From Rosellinia necatrix (lineage: Eukaryota; Ascomycota; Sordariomycetes; Xylariales; Xylariaceae), in contig JAGYVD010000007.1 of assembly GCA_021209875.1 (NCBI GenBank), forward strand, positions 62,001 through 126,000: a DNA stretch of 64,000 nucleotides. The letters run 5' to 3'. Of this stretch, positions 13,931 through 28,072 are shown in pieces. Position numbers and translations under genes: made by a program. Position 1 is the stretch's first letter. Each line of letters begins with the position of its first letter. The notes below the pieces were generated by a model. The model had not been told where the DNA came from. It made no database searches and was given only the letters and a program-made list of their open reading frames with translations.

Positions 13931-14390
13931 GTTGTTTTTAGTATAAGGCTGCAGCTAAAAGTGTAGTAAACATATGTTTATTTTTTAGCGTTAAATTTAA
14001 TATATAGTTAAGCTTAAAAAGCTAGCCGGAAAAATGTTTTATATTATATATGCTATTTATTAATTAAAAAAACCTAATTTTTTTTTAATAGCCTGTTGTT
14101 ATTAAATAAGAAGTAGAATAAATTTAAAGCTATTTTAAGCTTAATATGTTTAAAAGTTAAAGTTATAAAAAAAAAGTTAAATAATAAAGCCTTAATTTTA
14201 ATAAAACTTAATTATTTATATTATTAATAAAATATATTATATAATATAAATAATATATATTTTAAAAAAAAGCATAAGTTTAATATAGGTTGTTTTTAAT
14301 ATAAAGCTGCAGCTAAAAATATAATAAATATATATTTATTTTTAGCGTTAAATTTAATATATAGTTAAGCTTAAAAAGCTAGCTAAAAAA
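13918..14390 (+). repeat. ~120-bp direct repeat, one copy RIP-mutated
   Basis: Copy 1 (about 13,918-14,035) starts at GTGAGCTTAATATGGG; copy 2 (about 14,268-14,390) starts at ATAAGTTTAATATAGG. Both pass through GGCTGCAGCTAAAA or AAGCTGCAGCTAAAA and then the shared string AGCGTTAAATTTAATATATA. Nearly all differences are G-to-A or C-to-T. Copy 1 forms the right edge of the normal-composition island and copy 2 lies in AT-rich DNA, so the pair marks the composition boundary. Confidence 0.65.
14117..14212 (+). repeat. ~95-bp repeat, heavily RIP-mutated copy
   Basis: Matches 27,975-28,072 in the same orientation, starting AATAAATTTAAAGCTATTT. Where the right-hand copy reads TTCAAGCCTAATATGCC this one reads TTTAAGCTTAATATGTT, and the pattern continues for ~95 bp with transitions only. 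The two copies bracket the 14-28 kb AT-rich block. Confidence 0.7.
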
Positions 14391-17300
14391 ATATTTAAAC
14401 TTATGTTTTAAACGTTTATTTTATTTATAAATAAAATAATAAAAATTAAAAAATATAATTAGTCTATAAAATAAAAAAGTTAAAAATATATAACTAGATA
14501 TAATTAAATAAATTTTTAAGTAAGGCTAATTAAACAGAATAAAAAATATAGCAAGGTTTATAAATAAAAGCTTTTTTTTTTTTAGTTTTTATAACTTTTT
14601 TTAATAAATATAATAATATAATATAAATTTATTTTAAATTTAAAGCGTTAATAATATATTAACGCCAGGCTTTTAATAAATAATAATGTTTTTAATTTTA
14701 AATAAAAACGCGCTAGCTTATTGTTAATTTTTTAGCCTGCTGTTATTAAAATCGTATAATAAAAGTAAGTTTTTCAACAAACTTTGTTTTAAATTTAATA
14801 TTAATTTATTATAAATTAAAAGCATGTTATAATAATTAAACGTTAAATTTATTATATTTATTATATATTTTATATTATAAAATTAATAGTTATATTTTAA
14901 AATAAATTTAATATTAATTTATATAAAATATAAACGTTTTTATATAAACAATATTAATATATAAACTTTTAAATATATATATTATATAAAAGCTTAAAAA
15001 AAAACTGTTTAAATAAATGTTTTAATATAAGTTATTAAAACTAATATATAATAAATTTAATATTAATTTGCTACTAAATTAATATAAACAATATAAAAAT
15101 TATAAAATAATAAAACTTATTTATACAAGCTTAAGCAGCTGCTTATTATAATTATATTACGTTAAATGTTTATAAAACGTTTTAAAGCTTTAAAAGTAAA
15201 AATCTGCTATAAATTTATAACAAATTTAATATTAATTATAAAGCTTTACTATATAAAGCTATGAATAAAATTTAAAATTAAAGTTTAAAATAAAAACAAA
15301 TTAAAAAAGCTGCTGCAATAAAAGCTTTTAATAATAATAGTAATAATAATAATAATAACGATATAAATAATAATACAGATAATAATAAAAATAATAAAAG
15401 TTGCGGCAAAAAAAATATAAATTTGTTTAATAAAAGTTTTTTTTTAAATGTTTTAACGTTAAAAGCTGTTAATAAATAAATTAGCTATAAATTAAGCTTA
15501 AATTTAATACGCAATAGCTGAAGCGTTAAATAAAAATATATAATATAAAATGCTTTTAAATAGTTTAATTATTTTATATTTTATTATAAACTTAATATAA
15601 ATTTAATATATAATAATATATGTTGTTTTTTATTTAGTAGTCCGGGGCGAATTTATTATAAATTTATTATATAATTAGTTAAATATATTGCTGCTAGATT
15701 TTATTAAAGTTAAAATAAATTTATAATAAATATAATATTTATATTAAATATGTTTATTTATTTGTTAATAAAAGTAAATTTAATTTAAATTTAATATTAA
15801 GTAAGCTTTTAAAATAAAACAATAAATATATTTAAAGTTTAATTTTTATTAGCTTTTATAATATAAAATAGTTTAAGCTTATATTAAATATAAAATGTTT
15901 ATTAGTTTTTAGTATTTTAGCTAAAAACGTTTTATAATAACGTTTAATTATATTTAATATTTAACAGCTTAAAATTTTTATATTATTTTTATTTATATTT
16001 ATATTATATATATATTAAACAGCGCTTTATTTAAAATTATAACCTGAATATATGTTGTAATTAATTTTTAAACGTAATTAGTAGTTTTATAAAATCTAGA
16101 GTGTTTTAATTTTTAATAAAGCGCTATATATAAAATAAAAAAATAGTAATAAATCGTGTATATATATTAAAGTAGTGCTTTATTTTAAAAAGTTTATTAT
16201 ATAAATAATTAAATATAATAAACTGTTTATAGCGTTTATTATTACGTTTATTTTAAAGCGTTTTTTATTTGTTTTTATTTTATGTAATAGCATTTAAAAA
16301 TAGTTTTTATTTATTAAAAATTAAATTAATAATTTTAATAAGCTTAAAGCGGCTTATTTATAAAGCTTCTGCAGGTCAGATTTATTATATATAATCTTGC
16401 CTAGCTAAATTTATTAATTTTAGCGAATTTAATGAAACTACAGATTTTATTAACTCTAGCTTTAGTTAACTTAGCTTATTTAAGCTTAGCTTAACCGGCT
16501 AGTCGGCCAGCTAAACTAAATTATAGCTTCTACTAGTTATTAAATAAAAGCTGTTTTAATAAATAATATATAAAAAAATATAAATATGCTATAAAAACGC
16601 GTTAACAGCTTAAACAAAAAATATAATAAATTAGCTGCAGATATTACCGAATTAAAAATATTTTATATTAAGTTATAAGGTATAACTAAATTTTTTAACT
16701 TAAAAATAAATATTTTAAATATAAAACTAAGCTTTTAAAAATTAAAAATAAAGTTTTTAAAATTAACTATAAGCTTTATAAATAACCGCTTAAACTTATT
16801 AATTAGCTATATATAAAATAATAATTTTTTTAAAAACTAAACAAGCAATTAAATTAAAACGGCCTAAGCTAATAAATTTAAAGCTAATAACTCTGCTAAA
16901 ACTAACAATCATAACACTAGTTTAAAAATTCCATTTATAAAACTTCCAGCTATTAAAAATATTAATATTAGCTTTTTTTTTATAAATACTACAGCTTTAG
17001 TTAATTTAATTATATATTATAAACTAATTATATATTTAGTTATTAAGATAGCTATTTATTTTATTTATAATCTAGCTAATTTAGCCCTTTAAATATTTAA
17101 TTATTTTAATAATCTAGCCTACTAGGTTAATTATTTTAATCTAGCTAATTAAACTAGCTATAAAAAGCTGCGCTATATTATTATAAAAGCTGTATTAACT
17201 ATTAGTTTATTATATAAGTTTTTATCTGCTGTAGCTTTATTTAATATTAACTTAGTTAAAAGTTGTTTTAAAATTAAAGTTTTAATAAAGTTATTTTATT

Positions 17301-19539
17301 TATAAAAAAAAAAATATGCTGCTTTTTAAATTAAACGTTTAATATATAAATGTTTAAAAATTTATATATTTAAAAATAGGTCGCTATAAACTAAATATAA
17401 TATAAACACGTATTTATTTAAAATTAAGCTTTAAACAGGCTGTTATAAAAAACTAAATATATAGTCGTATATATATAAAACAAAAGTTTATGTTAATATA
17501 AGCTAAGCTGGCTTGTTTTAGCAGAAGCATTAGTTTTTATATAAGTTTACTATTATATTATATATTTTTTAAGTTAAATCTGCTAAGCCCGCGTATAATA
17601 AATAAATATAATTGTTTTTAAAACAGAATAAATTATTGTTTTAAATTTTGTTTAAAAAACGCAAAGTTAGGTTGTTTTTAATAAGAACTGCTAATTAAAG
17701 CATAAGTTAGCAATTAGTATAAATTTAGCTTTAAATAAAACATTAGTTAAACTATTGTTTTATAATATAACTTGTTTAATTTAAAAGCAGATGTTATTTT
17801 ATACGGCTAAAACAAATATTTTATATAGCAAATATAGTGATAAAAAGGTTTTTATAAATATATTAATTAAACTAGCTTATATAGTTATATTATTTATATA
17901 AATAATTATAATATTAAACGTTTAATATATAAAATTAATATTAAAATATAATTTAAATAGCTATAATTTTAAAAATATTAATATTTTATAATGCTTTATT
18001 TTTAAAACGTAAATAATTATAAGCTTAGTTTTAAAAATAAATTATATTATATGTTAGTTATAAATATTTGCTTTTGTTTTAAACTAGAATTTATTAAGTT
18101 TTAATTTTAAAACGTTTATAAATAAATAATAAATTAAACTGTTGTTTATATTTAATATAAATATTTTGTTAAAATTTTTAAAACATTAAACTATTAAATA
18201 AAGTTTTATATTATATATTTAAATAATAATTAAAACAGCTATAAGTTAAATTTAAGTAATAATACTTATATATTATAAAAAAGCTTTATTAATTAAAATT
18301 ATTATAATATAAAAGCTTAAATAGCCTGCGACTTTTTTAGTTTTTTTTTTAAAATATCTGCGCTTTTAATATTGTTTTAAATATAATTTGTTTTATTTTT
18401 TGGTTTTTTTTTATTAGCAAGCGGTGCTTATATTAAAAACGTATTAATTTTAATGCCGAAAATTTTTACGTAAATATTTTTGCAGTTTTATTATAGTTTA
18501 AAATTAAGCTTAACGCGTTTAAAAACAGTTATATTTTTAATAAATATTAAATATTTTTAAATATATAATACAAATATTATAAAAATAAAGTTGTTTAAAT
18601 AATATATTATTAATATAAACAGAAAAAAACTTTTAAAATTTAATGCAGATTTTTAAAAATAAATTAAAAATAAAAAAGCTATATATAAGCTAAACAAAAA
18701 TAATTTTTATAAAAAACCTTAATTTTTATTTAAATTTAAAAGTATTTATTATAAAAATATAACTAAAACTAATTAAAACGCGTTTTTAAGTTTTTTTAAT
18801 AAAATATATATTTAAGCCTGCTGTTTAAACTAAGTTAAACATTTATTATATTATTAAATATTTAAACGCTGTTATTTTAAATTAAATTTAATTATTAATT
18901 AAGCTGTTTTAGAAAAAATAAATAGTATATTTAGCGTTATTTTTTAAAAATTTTAAAACTAAGCTTAAAAAAACAAACTAGGCCTGTAAAACTATTTTGT
19001 TTTATAATTTAATTTTATATTAAATCTGCTTTAATTTATTATTTAATTATTAAATAGTTTTTATTAATTAATTTTAAATTGTTTAAACAGCTTAAATTAA
19101 AATAACCTTTATAGTTTAAATATATTTTATAATATAAAATATTAATTAATAGTTTTTTAAGTTGTTTAAATAGTTTTATAACGTTTTTATTAAAATTTAA
19201 ATTAAAAAAAATAAAAAGCTATAAATAAAAATCTGTTTTATTAAAAACTTTAAATTTTAATATTATATTTGCCGCAAGTTTAAATAATAGCTTTAAAACT
19301 AATATTATTATTTAAATAATTAATAATATTTTAAGTTATTTTTAAAATAAATATAGATTAAGTTTTAATTAAATTATTAAGTTATAATTAAATTATAAAA
19401 CGGCTAATTTATTTTACGCTTTTTTTTTAATATAAGCTGGTTTTTTATATATGTTTTTACAGCAGTAATATATATGTTTATAGCAGTATAAAATTAAGCT
19501 AGTTTTAATATAGTTATAATTATTTTATTTATTATAAAA

Positions 19540-19744
19540 TAAGAGGTGCACCATGGGGGGGTGAAAAATGTATTATAAAAAATGAAGATTTAATTATTCT
19601 GATCTAATTTGTGGATCTAGCTAAGTGCGTGGGCTAAGGCCTACTTATTAGGGCTAGTCCTAAATAATAAGGTGCGTAGCTTTGCTACGCTACAGGTGGG
19701 GCTATAGCGCTTATATAAGCGACTTTTTTATCGGTGCGTATTAA
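19540..19744 (+). repeat. 204-bp palindromic element, copy B
   Basis: Starts TAAGAGGTGCACCATGGG and ends GGTGCGTATTAA. It has the internal palindrome CGCTTATATAAGCG and the motif GTGGGCTAAGGCC shared with copy C. Differences from copy C are mostly transitions. Flanking AT-rich sequence is unrelated to that of the other copies. Confidence 0.6.
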
Positions 19745-22700
19745 AGTGCCGTGTTAGATTTTAAGCTTTTGCTAACTTTGGCAATTTTGTTACGTGTTTT
19801 TATAAAAGCGCTTTTTTTTTTTAAGCTAGCTTTTATTTTTAGTTATAAGCTGTGCTAGTTTTAGTATTTTTTAATAAGTTTTTTATTATATTATAACTGT
19901 TTTTTTGTTATTTATTAGTTAAATTTATAACCTTATTTTTTTTATTTAATAAAATAGTTTAAACTGTTTTATTTACGGTTAAGTTTATGCTTTAAAATGA
20001 TTTTTATTTTGTAGATGTTTTTTTTACCGGAGTTTTGTTTAGTTTTTATTAGATTAGAAAATAAAACTTGTTGTTTAAACAGATCGCGTTTTTTTAAAGT
20101 CGCGTATAAATATTTTATAGAAATAACCAGGTAAATATAGAATTTTTTAAAAAAGTTTAATTTATAAGCTAGGTCTCCGATTTATTGTTTAATTATTTAA
20201 AGTTTAAATTTTTGTTATAAGTATTTTTAAAAAGGTTGGCTAAATAAATAGTATTTTTTATGCAGGCGTAAATAAACTTAATTTTTTTTTTTAAATTTTA
20301 ACAAGCAACGTTTTATATTATAGTTTTGTTTTATAGCAGCTGAAATAAAATTTATTATAAAATATGTATTTTTATAAAAATGTTTGTAAAAAAAGCATAC
20401 TTTAGTAAATTCTTTGATTTTTTTAAAATTTATTAACGTTTTTAATATATTAAATAGTTTAAATTTAAACAATTGTTTATAAAAAATAAAATATATAGTT
20501 TTATTATATACAGCGTTTAAGTTCTATTATAAAAAAATATAATATTTATTTATTCTGTTTTTAGTTTTTAAAAATATAATATTATATTATTATTTTAATT
20601 GTTTAATTTTATGTTTTAAAAGCTGTTTATTTAAAAATAATATGCAGCTATTATTATAAGTTTAATATTTAAAGTTTTTAGATATTTTGCTAAAATTTAA
20701 ACATAAATTTTTAGTTTTAGTTAAAAATAATGCTTTTAAAAATATTTTAATTATTTAATAAAAATTGCTTCGTTAATATACTACTTTATTTTTTTGCCGT
20801 GTATTTTTTATGTTTAAAAATTAATAAAGTATGTTTTAATATAAGGCAAAATATAGTTATTATTATATTATATGTTTTAAAGTCTGGCTTTCTTTTGTTT
20901 AATTATTAAAATATATTTTTATTTTAACTTTTAATAAAGCTAAAATAAAATCTATATTTATAATATATATAAATAAAAAGTTATTAGGTTTAATTAGTTT
21001 TAATTTTTTTATTAAAAATTGTTTGTTAGTTTAGTTTAAGTTATATATGTTATAATGTTTAATATAATTTTTTATTATTTATGTTTTATTAGCTATAGCA
21101 AATAGTTTTAGCGTTTATATTATATATCGAGCGCTACAATATTATTTGTTATTATATACTTACTTTAGTATTTTTTTAATTATTTTAATTAAAATATATA
21201 GGCGTTTTATATCTGCGTATATATTATATATTAGTCTGTTTGCTATAATATTAAAAAAGTATTTAAGTTTAAAGTAAATTACGACGTTTTTATTGCTTTT
21301 TTTTTTTTTAAATGCTTTAAAATCTTTTAATACTTGCATATATTTCTGGTCTTTTATATATACTATTATAAATTTGTTTTTTAACGTTTTATTTATTATT
21401 GTTTTTAATATAAATATATAAAACGCAGCTTTTAATTTTTTTTATATTATATTTAATATTAGTTCGTTGTTTATTTTTATTAGCTTTTTATCTGTTTTTT
21501 ATATATTTAATACTGTTTATAAACAGTTAAACGCGTTTAAAACATAGTTAAATCTTTTTAGCAGGTAGTATATATATAATTTATATTATAATAAATAAAT
21601 AAACAAATTAATTAGTTTTTAGTTAGCACGTTTTATAGCTGCAGTTTTTAACGTAATATATTTAATAATACTTTTAGTAGCTAAATAGTTAGTTAGCATT
21701 ATTACTAGTTTTTTATTTAATTATATTATAATATATAGTTTTTTAGCTGTTTAAACCAGGCATATTATTTCTAGTTTTAAAAGCTTATAATTTATTTTTA
21801 TATTTGCTAATAATTTGCTTAAATATATTATTAGTTAGATTTTTATTTTAAATATAATATTTTTTGGTTTTTATATATGTTTAAGCTTTAAGTGGAATAT
21901 TATTACTCCGAATCTTTTTTATATTAATTTATTAATTTATAAAAATAGCTTTTTATAAAAGTTGTAGTAATATAGCGTGGTTTTTTTATATATAGCATTT
22001 TATACAGCTTTAAAAAATATTATTTTTAAAAGTGTTAGTTTATAATATTTAGATTTCGTGTAGTTTTTATGTTTATTAGGCTTTTTTGTTTTAATATAAC
22101 CAGTCTGTTTGTTTTTTGCTAATAAGGCTGTTTTTTTTTTTATAGAAGTTTAATTAGTTTAACGTAGTATAAGATCAGGCTATATAAAAATTCTATTGTT
22201 TTTATATATTGTTTAAAAGTTTTTAGTTAATTTAAAAAAGCTAAGTTGCGAATTACTGCTACGCGACTTTTTAGTGTTGCTATTTTAAACGTATTTATTT
22301 TAAATTTAAATAAGTTTATTAAAAAATATTTTATAAAAAACTTTGTTAGCGATATAGCTATATATTAGTTTTTAAATAATTAAAATATAGTTTTTAAATA
22401 TTTTTATATTGTTTTATTATATTAAAAATATTATTATATTATTTATAAAAGCTTTGCAGTATTTTTAGTACGTTTTAAAAAAGTTGTTTATATAGCGCTG
22501 TATATATGTTAAAAAATTATAAAAACTTATTACTGCTATATAGTATTTTTTTATTCTTTTTAAGCTAATAATAATAAATCGGTTTTTAAAGTTTAAATAT
22601 ATTAAAAACTAGTAAAAAAAAATAACTGTATTAATTACTGTTATAAAATGTTTTTTTTTTAAAGATTTAATAATTTTTATTTATAGCAGTAATAAATAAT

Positions 22701-25700
22701 TATTTAGTATTATTATTTTGTTTAAGTTTTTTAAATCGACAACTACTTAGCTTTTTTATATTATAATATTTAAAAGTTCTGTTTTATTTAGTATTAATCG
22801 CTAGGCTATAAATATAAAATGTGTAAATAAAGTTAATTTATTAACTTATTTTATACGTTTTTTTTATATAAGTTGTTATAAAATTTATTAAAAAAATCTA
22901 TATTTTTACGACTAAAAAAGTATATATAACTTATAAGCTTAATTTTTTAGTTCTATTATTTTTTTATATAAAAAGTTTTTAGCTGTTATTTAATAAATAT
23001 ATTAATAATTTTTTGTTTTATTATATGTTATATTTTTTGTTATTTTTTTAAATTTTTTTACTAGTAATATTTATTTAGCATATATATATATGCTTTTAAA
23101 ATAATAATTTCTAGCATATTTATAAGTTATTTAATTTTTAATATAAATAAGATTTTAAGAATTCTAAAGCGTATAATATTTAAAGTTAGCAGAGATTTTT
23201 TTTAGTTTTATAAAATTTTAATATTTTTATTACGTTTATAAATAATATTTTAAATAAAAATATAGCTAGTTATGTTTATATAATATCAGCAATTTTATTT
23301 AATATTAATATATTTTAAAAAGTATATTATTAGTTATTACTGTTATAATTACTAAAGTTATTTTAAATTAAATGTTTATATATATAAATATTTTTATTTA
23401 GTTAGGTATTTAAAAAGGCTTTTTTTTATAGTGTTAAAAGTATTATTAAAAATAATTTTATATTATTAATTATATTAATAACTGTAGTTATAACAGCTAA
23501 TATTATTAAAGCTTTTTAAATGTTATTATAAAATAACCCTGGTTTTTGTTTTTTTATATTATTTTTATTTTAGCTTTTTTAGCTATTATAACATGTTATT
23601 CCGACGTGTTTATTACAAATATTATATATAATGTTTTTATATTAATAATTATATTTATAGCTGCAGAAATAGTTTTAAAACTAAAAAGCTAAAATTATAG
23701 CTTATTAGCAGTGCTTTATATTTAACAGCTATATATGTTTTTTCTGCTTTAAAATAGATTTTTTTTATTTGTTATTTTTTATATATTTATATTTTTATGC
23801 TTTAATATTAAATTTTATTTAAAATTTATTTAAAATTAAAAATTAGATTATATTAGTTTTATAACTTATAATTATTTAATAAAAAAAGAAAGTTATTTTT
23901 AAAAGCAGGTTAAGTTTTAGTTCTTTTATTATTTATTTTTTTGCAGAATTTTTATTTTATTAGTTTTTTTTATTATTAGTTTTTATAAACAAAAAAAATT
24001 TAGCTTATTTTTAAATTTTATTAGTTTTAATCCGATTTTTAAAAAAGTTTTTATTATTTTTTATTATATATTTTAAAATATTTAAAATGTTTAGCTAATA
24101 TATATTATGTTTATGCCTAAGTTAGCATATATTTTTATTTTATTATTTGTTTTAAAGTTTTATGTTTTAAATTATAACTATATATAACATGCAAATTTTT
24201 ATTTTTTTATATTATATATTAAAATGTTTTTAATATTTTTAATATTTTAGTACATTATAAATAATTAATTATATTTATTTTTTAGCAGGCGTTTTTTATT
24301 TTAAATAAACTGTTGTATTTTTAACAGTATTTTTTTTAACTTGTTTATAGTATTATAAATGTTTAAAAAAAAGATTGCGTAAAAGTATTAATGCTGCGCA
24401 GTATTTGTATATCTATTTTTTTAAATTAAATGGTAATTTTATGCTAAGTTTTTTAAGTTATATGTTAGGTTTATATTTGCGGAAGTGTTAAATTTTTTTA
24501 TTAATAATAATAAATTTTTTATAATATTAATAGCATTTTAAATCTGTTATTAATTAATATAATATTTTAAGTATGTTATTATTTTTTTGTTTTTAATAAA
24601 TAATAATCTGATTAATTATTGTTAGTTTTTTAAAAAATAGATTTTATTATCTTAATTACTACGATTTTTAAAGTTATAATTATTAATATTATAATTATTA
24701 TTTTAGTTGCGTTAGTTATTATTTTATAATTTTTAGTTTTTTTATTATAATTTTTACAATAGTTATTATTTTATTTTTAAAAAGGTTTAATAAACGATTA
24801 TTTTTTAGTTATAGTTATATTAGTTATTATAATTATAGTTATAATTATATTTACAGATATTATAACATTGTTTATTTTATTATTGTTTTTTAATATTATT
24901 TTTAAATTGTTTATATAACCGGTTTTTAATCGATTTTATAAAAAGTAGCGATTTTTTTAAAAAAGATCTTGTTTTATTTATATATTTTAAAGTATTAAAA
25001 TTATAAATCGCGTTAAATATGCTATATTTTTTATTTATTAATAATTTTTTAGTTAAGTTTTATAAGTTATTTTAAACTTTTTTAATTTTAAGCATATATT
25101 CTTTTATTTTTTAGTTTTAAATAAATAGTTTTAAAAATTATTTAATTTTTAGTTTTATATTGTTGCAGATTTATGCTATTATTTCGCGCTAATTGCTGTT
25201 GTTAATATTTAAAATACTTATAGCATATATATATTTTAATTGCTTTTATATATATTATAATAATATATATAGATTTTAGTATATATTTTATAAAATTAAA
25301 TAATTATTTTTAAACTTTTAGGTCGTAATATCTACGTTTATTATAAAACGTTATTATATAGCTTTAATAATATAGTTAATATTTTTACGGTATAGCTTAG
25401 TTCAGGTGGTTAAACTTAGTTTGTTGTTTTATTATAAAACTACAGGTTTTATAAAAAATATTTAAAATAATAATAAAATTTATTTTTTTATTTTATAGCG
25501 TGTTTTTTGTTTTTAAAAATAAAGTCAGGCGATTAATAAAAAATAAATATTTATAAATATTATATTTTTTTTTTATTATATTTAAATTATTAAAATTGTT
25601 ATAAAAAAGTTAAAAATGCTAATTTTTTTTTTATAATTTAATATTTTGCTATAAACGTTTATAGTTTAAGTTTTTATAAAGTTTATTTATTTTTAATTAT

Positions 25701-26761
25701 ATTAAAGCTAAGCGTTTATTTTATTATTTTTATAGTTTAAATTTAATAAGTTTTTTAATAAATTTAAGTCTGCTAGTAGGCTAGTTTTTTTTTTATTTTT
25801 ATATTTTATTTAAAATAATTAATAGTTGTTCTAACGTTAATTAGTTTATAAATGTTTAGCCGGGTAGTAGTTAAATTGCAAGAAATATTAAGTTAAATAA
25901 ATGTTTTTTTTATTACTAGTTTTTATTATATATATTATTTTTTTTTTATTATATTTTTTTTTTTATAGCTAATAGTTATATAGTTTTGTTTTTTAAGTTT
26001 AAGCTTTATTTTATTATTTTAGTTATATTAACTATTATAGTTTATATTTTTTATAGTTTTTGTTTGTTTATTATTTTATAAAAAAAATAAAAGATTATAT
26101 ATTAGTTAGGATTTAATTTTTAAAAATTTTTATTTTTTTCTGCTTTTTAAAAAGTGTTATTAGCTTTTGTTTTTAATTTATTATTTTTAACGGTTGTTTA
26201 TTTTTAGTTTAAGTTCTAAGTATTTTATAGTTTTTATATTTTTATTTAATTTAAAATTTAGCTGTTTTTATTTTAAAGTATTATTTTAAGCATAAGTTTA
26301 TTTTTTTATTTATAATTATAAGCAAACCTAATAAATTAATATAATAAACTATAATATAAAATAAAATAATAAAATAAGTGTTTTATATTTAACAGCTAGA
26401 ATAAATATTTATAACGTTTATGCTATTATTAGCTAAAATATAAAAATATAATATTAAATTTATTGTTGTTATAACTATATTTTTATAAAGTTTTTTCTAA
26501 CGTTTTTAATTAATTATAATTACTTAAACAACTTTTTAAATTTTAATACAGATTGCTAGTTAAAATAGTTTTTAGTTTTAATAAAAATATATAATATAAA
26601 AAGAAATAAGCTGTAGTTTTAGCTTGCTTAGTTAAAATAGCGCAGGCGTTTTTTATAGATTATAAAGTTTATTGCTTTAAAATGCTTTTGTTTTTATTAA
26701 AATAAAAAAATAAAATGGTTTAATTTAGTTTTTATAAAAAAACGTTGTAAAAATATTAATT

Positions 26762-26965
26762 TAAAAAGTGCACTATAGGGGGGTTAAAAATATATTATAA
26801 AAGATAAAAATTTAATTATTCTGATTTAACTTGTAGATTTAGCTAAATGCGTGGGCTAAGGCCTACTTATTAGGGCTAGTCCTAAGTGGTAGGGTGCGTA
26901 GTTTTGCCACGCTATAGGTGGGGCTACAGCGCTTATATAAGCGACTCCCCTGTTGGCGCGTATTA
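26762..26965 (+). repeat. 204-bp palindromic element, copy C
   Basis: Starts TTAAAAAGTGCACTATAGGG and ends GGCGCGTATTA, 204 bp long, same orientation as copies A and B. Its right part is less mutated (GCGACTCCCCTGTTGGCGCG) and shows best the inverted resemblance to the left end. Confidence 0.6.
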
Positions 26966-27974
26966 TAAAATTTATTTTTTAATAAAATATATTTAAATAT
27001 AAATTATTTTTAATTTAATCTGTTATTAAATTAATATAGTTTATTATTTTTAAACTTATAATTAATAAATAACTAAATTTTTATTTTTAATTTTATTTTA
27101 ATTATAAAGCAGCTATATATAAAATTATTAAATAATATTTTATATAAGCTGTTATAAAAAATTATTATTTTTAGTTTATATATTAAATTTAGCTTATATA
27201 TTATATAAATAAAATGATTTATAATTAAAATTATATATAATTATAATTTAAATTATTATATATAAATTATTATAAAAATTAAAAATTTTATATTTAAATC
27301 AAAATATTATTTTTATATATTTTTAATTTAAAAATATTATTTATATTATAATAATTTTTTTAGTTTATATATAAAACTATAGCTATGTTTAAAATATATA
27401 TATTTTTTATTTATAGCTTAATTAAGTTTATTAATTTTAAATTACTATAAAATATTCTTATAATTTATTTTTAATTAATTTTAAAAACTAGCCTGTTATT
27501 AATTAAACTATAAAAATAACTTATATATTTTAATAAATTTAAAATTTAAATTTAAGCTTTTAAACAAGCTAAACCTGATTTAATTTTAAATTTAAATCGG
27601 CTTAATTAAAGTTTTTTTTTTTTTTAATATTTAAAACGCTACAAGCAAAAATATAGCTTATGTTAAACTATTTTTTTTTTAAAAACAAAAAAATGCTTAC
27701 TATATTAGCTTTAGTTTGTTTTTTTAAAAAAAATTGCAGGTTTAATTTAATATAAATATAAGTTAATAGCAAGCTAAAATTATAATATTATTTATATTAT
27801 TAAAAGATTTAATTTATATAATTATTAAAAATAAAGCTTTAGTTTATATATTTTTTGCTACGTTATTAATTTTAAAGCAGGAAAATATTATTATAAATAT
27901 AATATTATTATAACTTTTAACCGTTTTTTTAATATTAAAATATTTAATCTGTTATTTTTTCTTCTGTTTTAATT

Positions 27975-28072
27975 AATAAATTTAAAGCTATTTCAAGCCT
28001 AATATGCCTAAGAGTTAGGGTTATAGAAGAGGAAGTTGGGTGGTGGAGCCCTAACCCTAGTAGAACCTAATC
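27975..28072 (+). repeat. ~95-bp repeat, weakly mutated copy at block edge
   Basis: Right-hand partner of 14,117-14,212, placed exactly where the AT-rich block gives way to normal DNA. It contains TTAGGGTT and CCCTAACCCTA in inverted orientation, able to form a hairpin. The telomere-like words occur once each and are part of the repeat. Confidence 0.65.

Larger units (their letters stand above)
14040..27975. other. RIP-degraded AT-rich block, right part
   Basis: Same extreme AT richness as the left block, with no credible ORF. It includes low-complexity TAA/AAT-rich stretches (for example about 15,330-15,400 and 24,640-24,860) and two copies of the 204-bp element. Probably several RIP-mutated retrotransposons whose proteins can no longer be read. 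The 20278-20472 (-) ORF is low complexity (F, K, I, N) and not a gene. Confidence 0.85.

Noticed and set aside
24640..24860. ATT/TAT-rich stretch resembling a designed or CRISPR-like array
   Set aside because: No spaced identical repeats; it is low-complexity AT sequence typical of RIP-saturated DNA.
28020..28066. TTAGGGTT and CCCTAACCCTA words suggesting a telomere
   Set aside because: Each occurs once, in inverted orientation, inside a repeat that is present again in mutated form at 14.1 kb. There is no tandem array.
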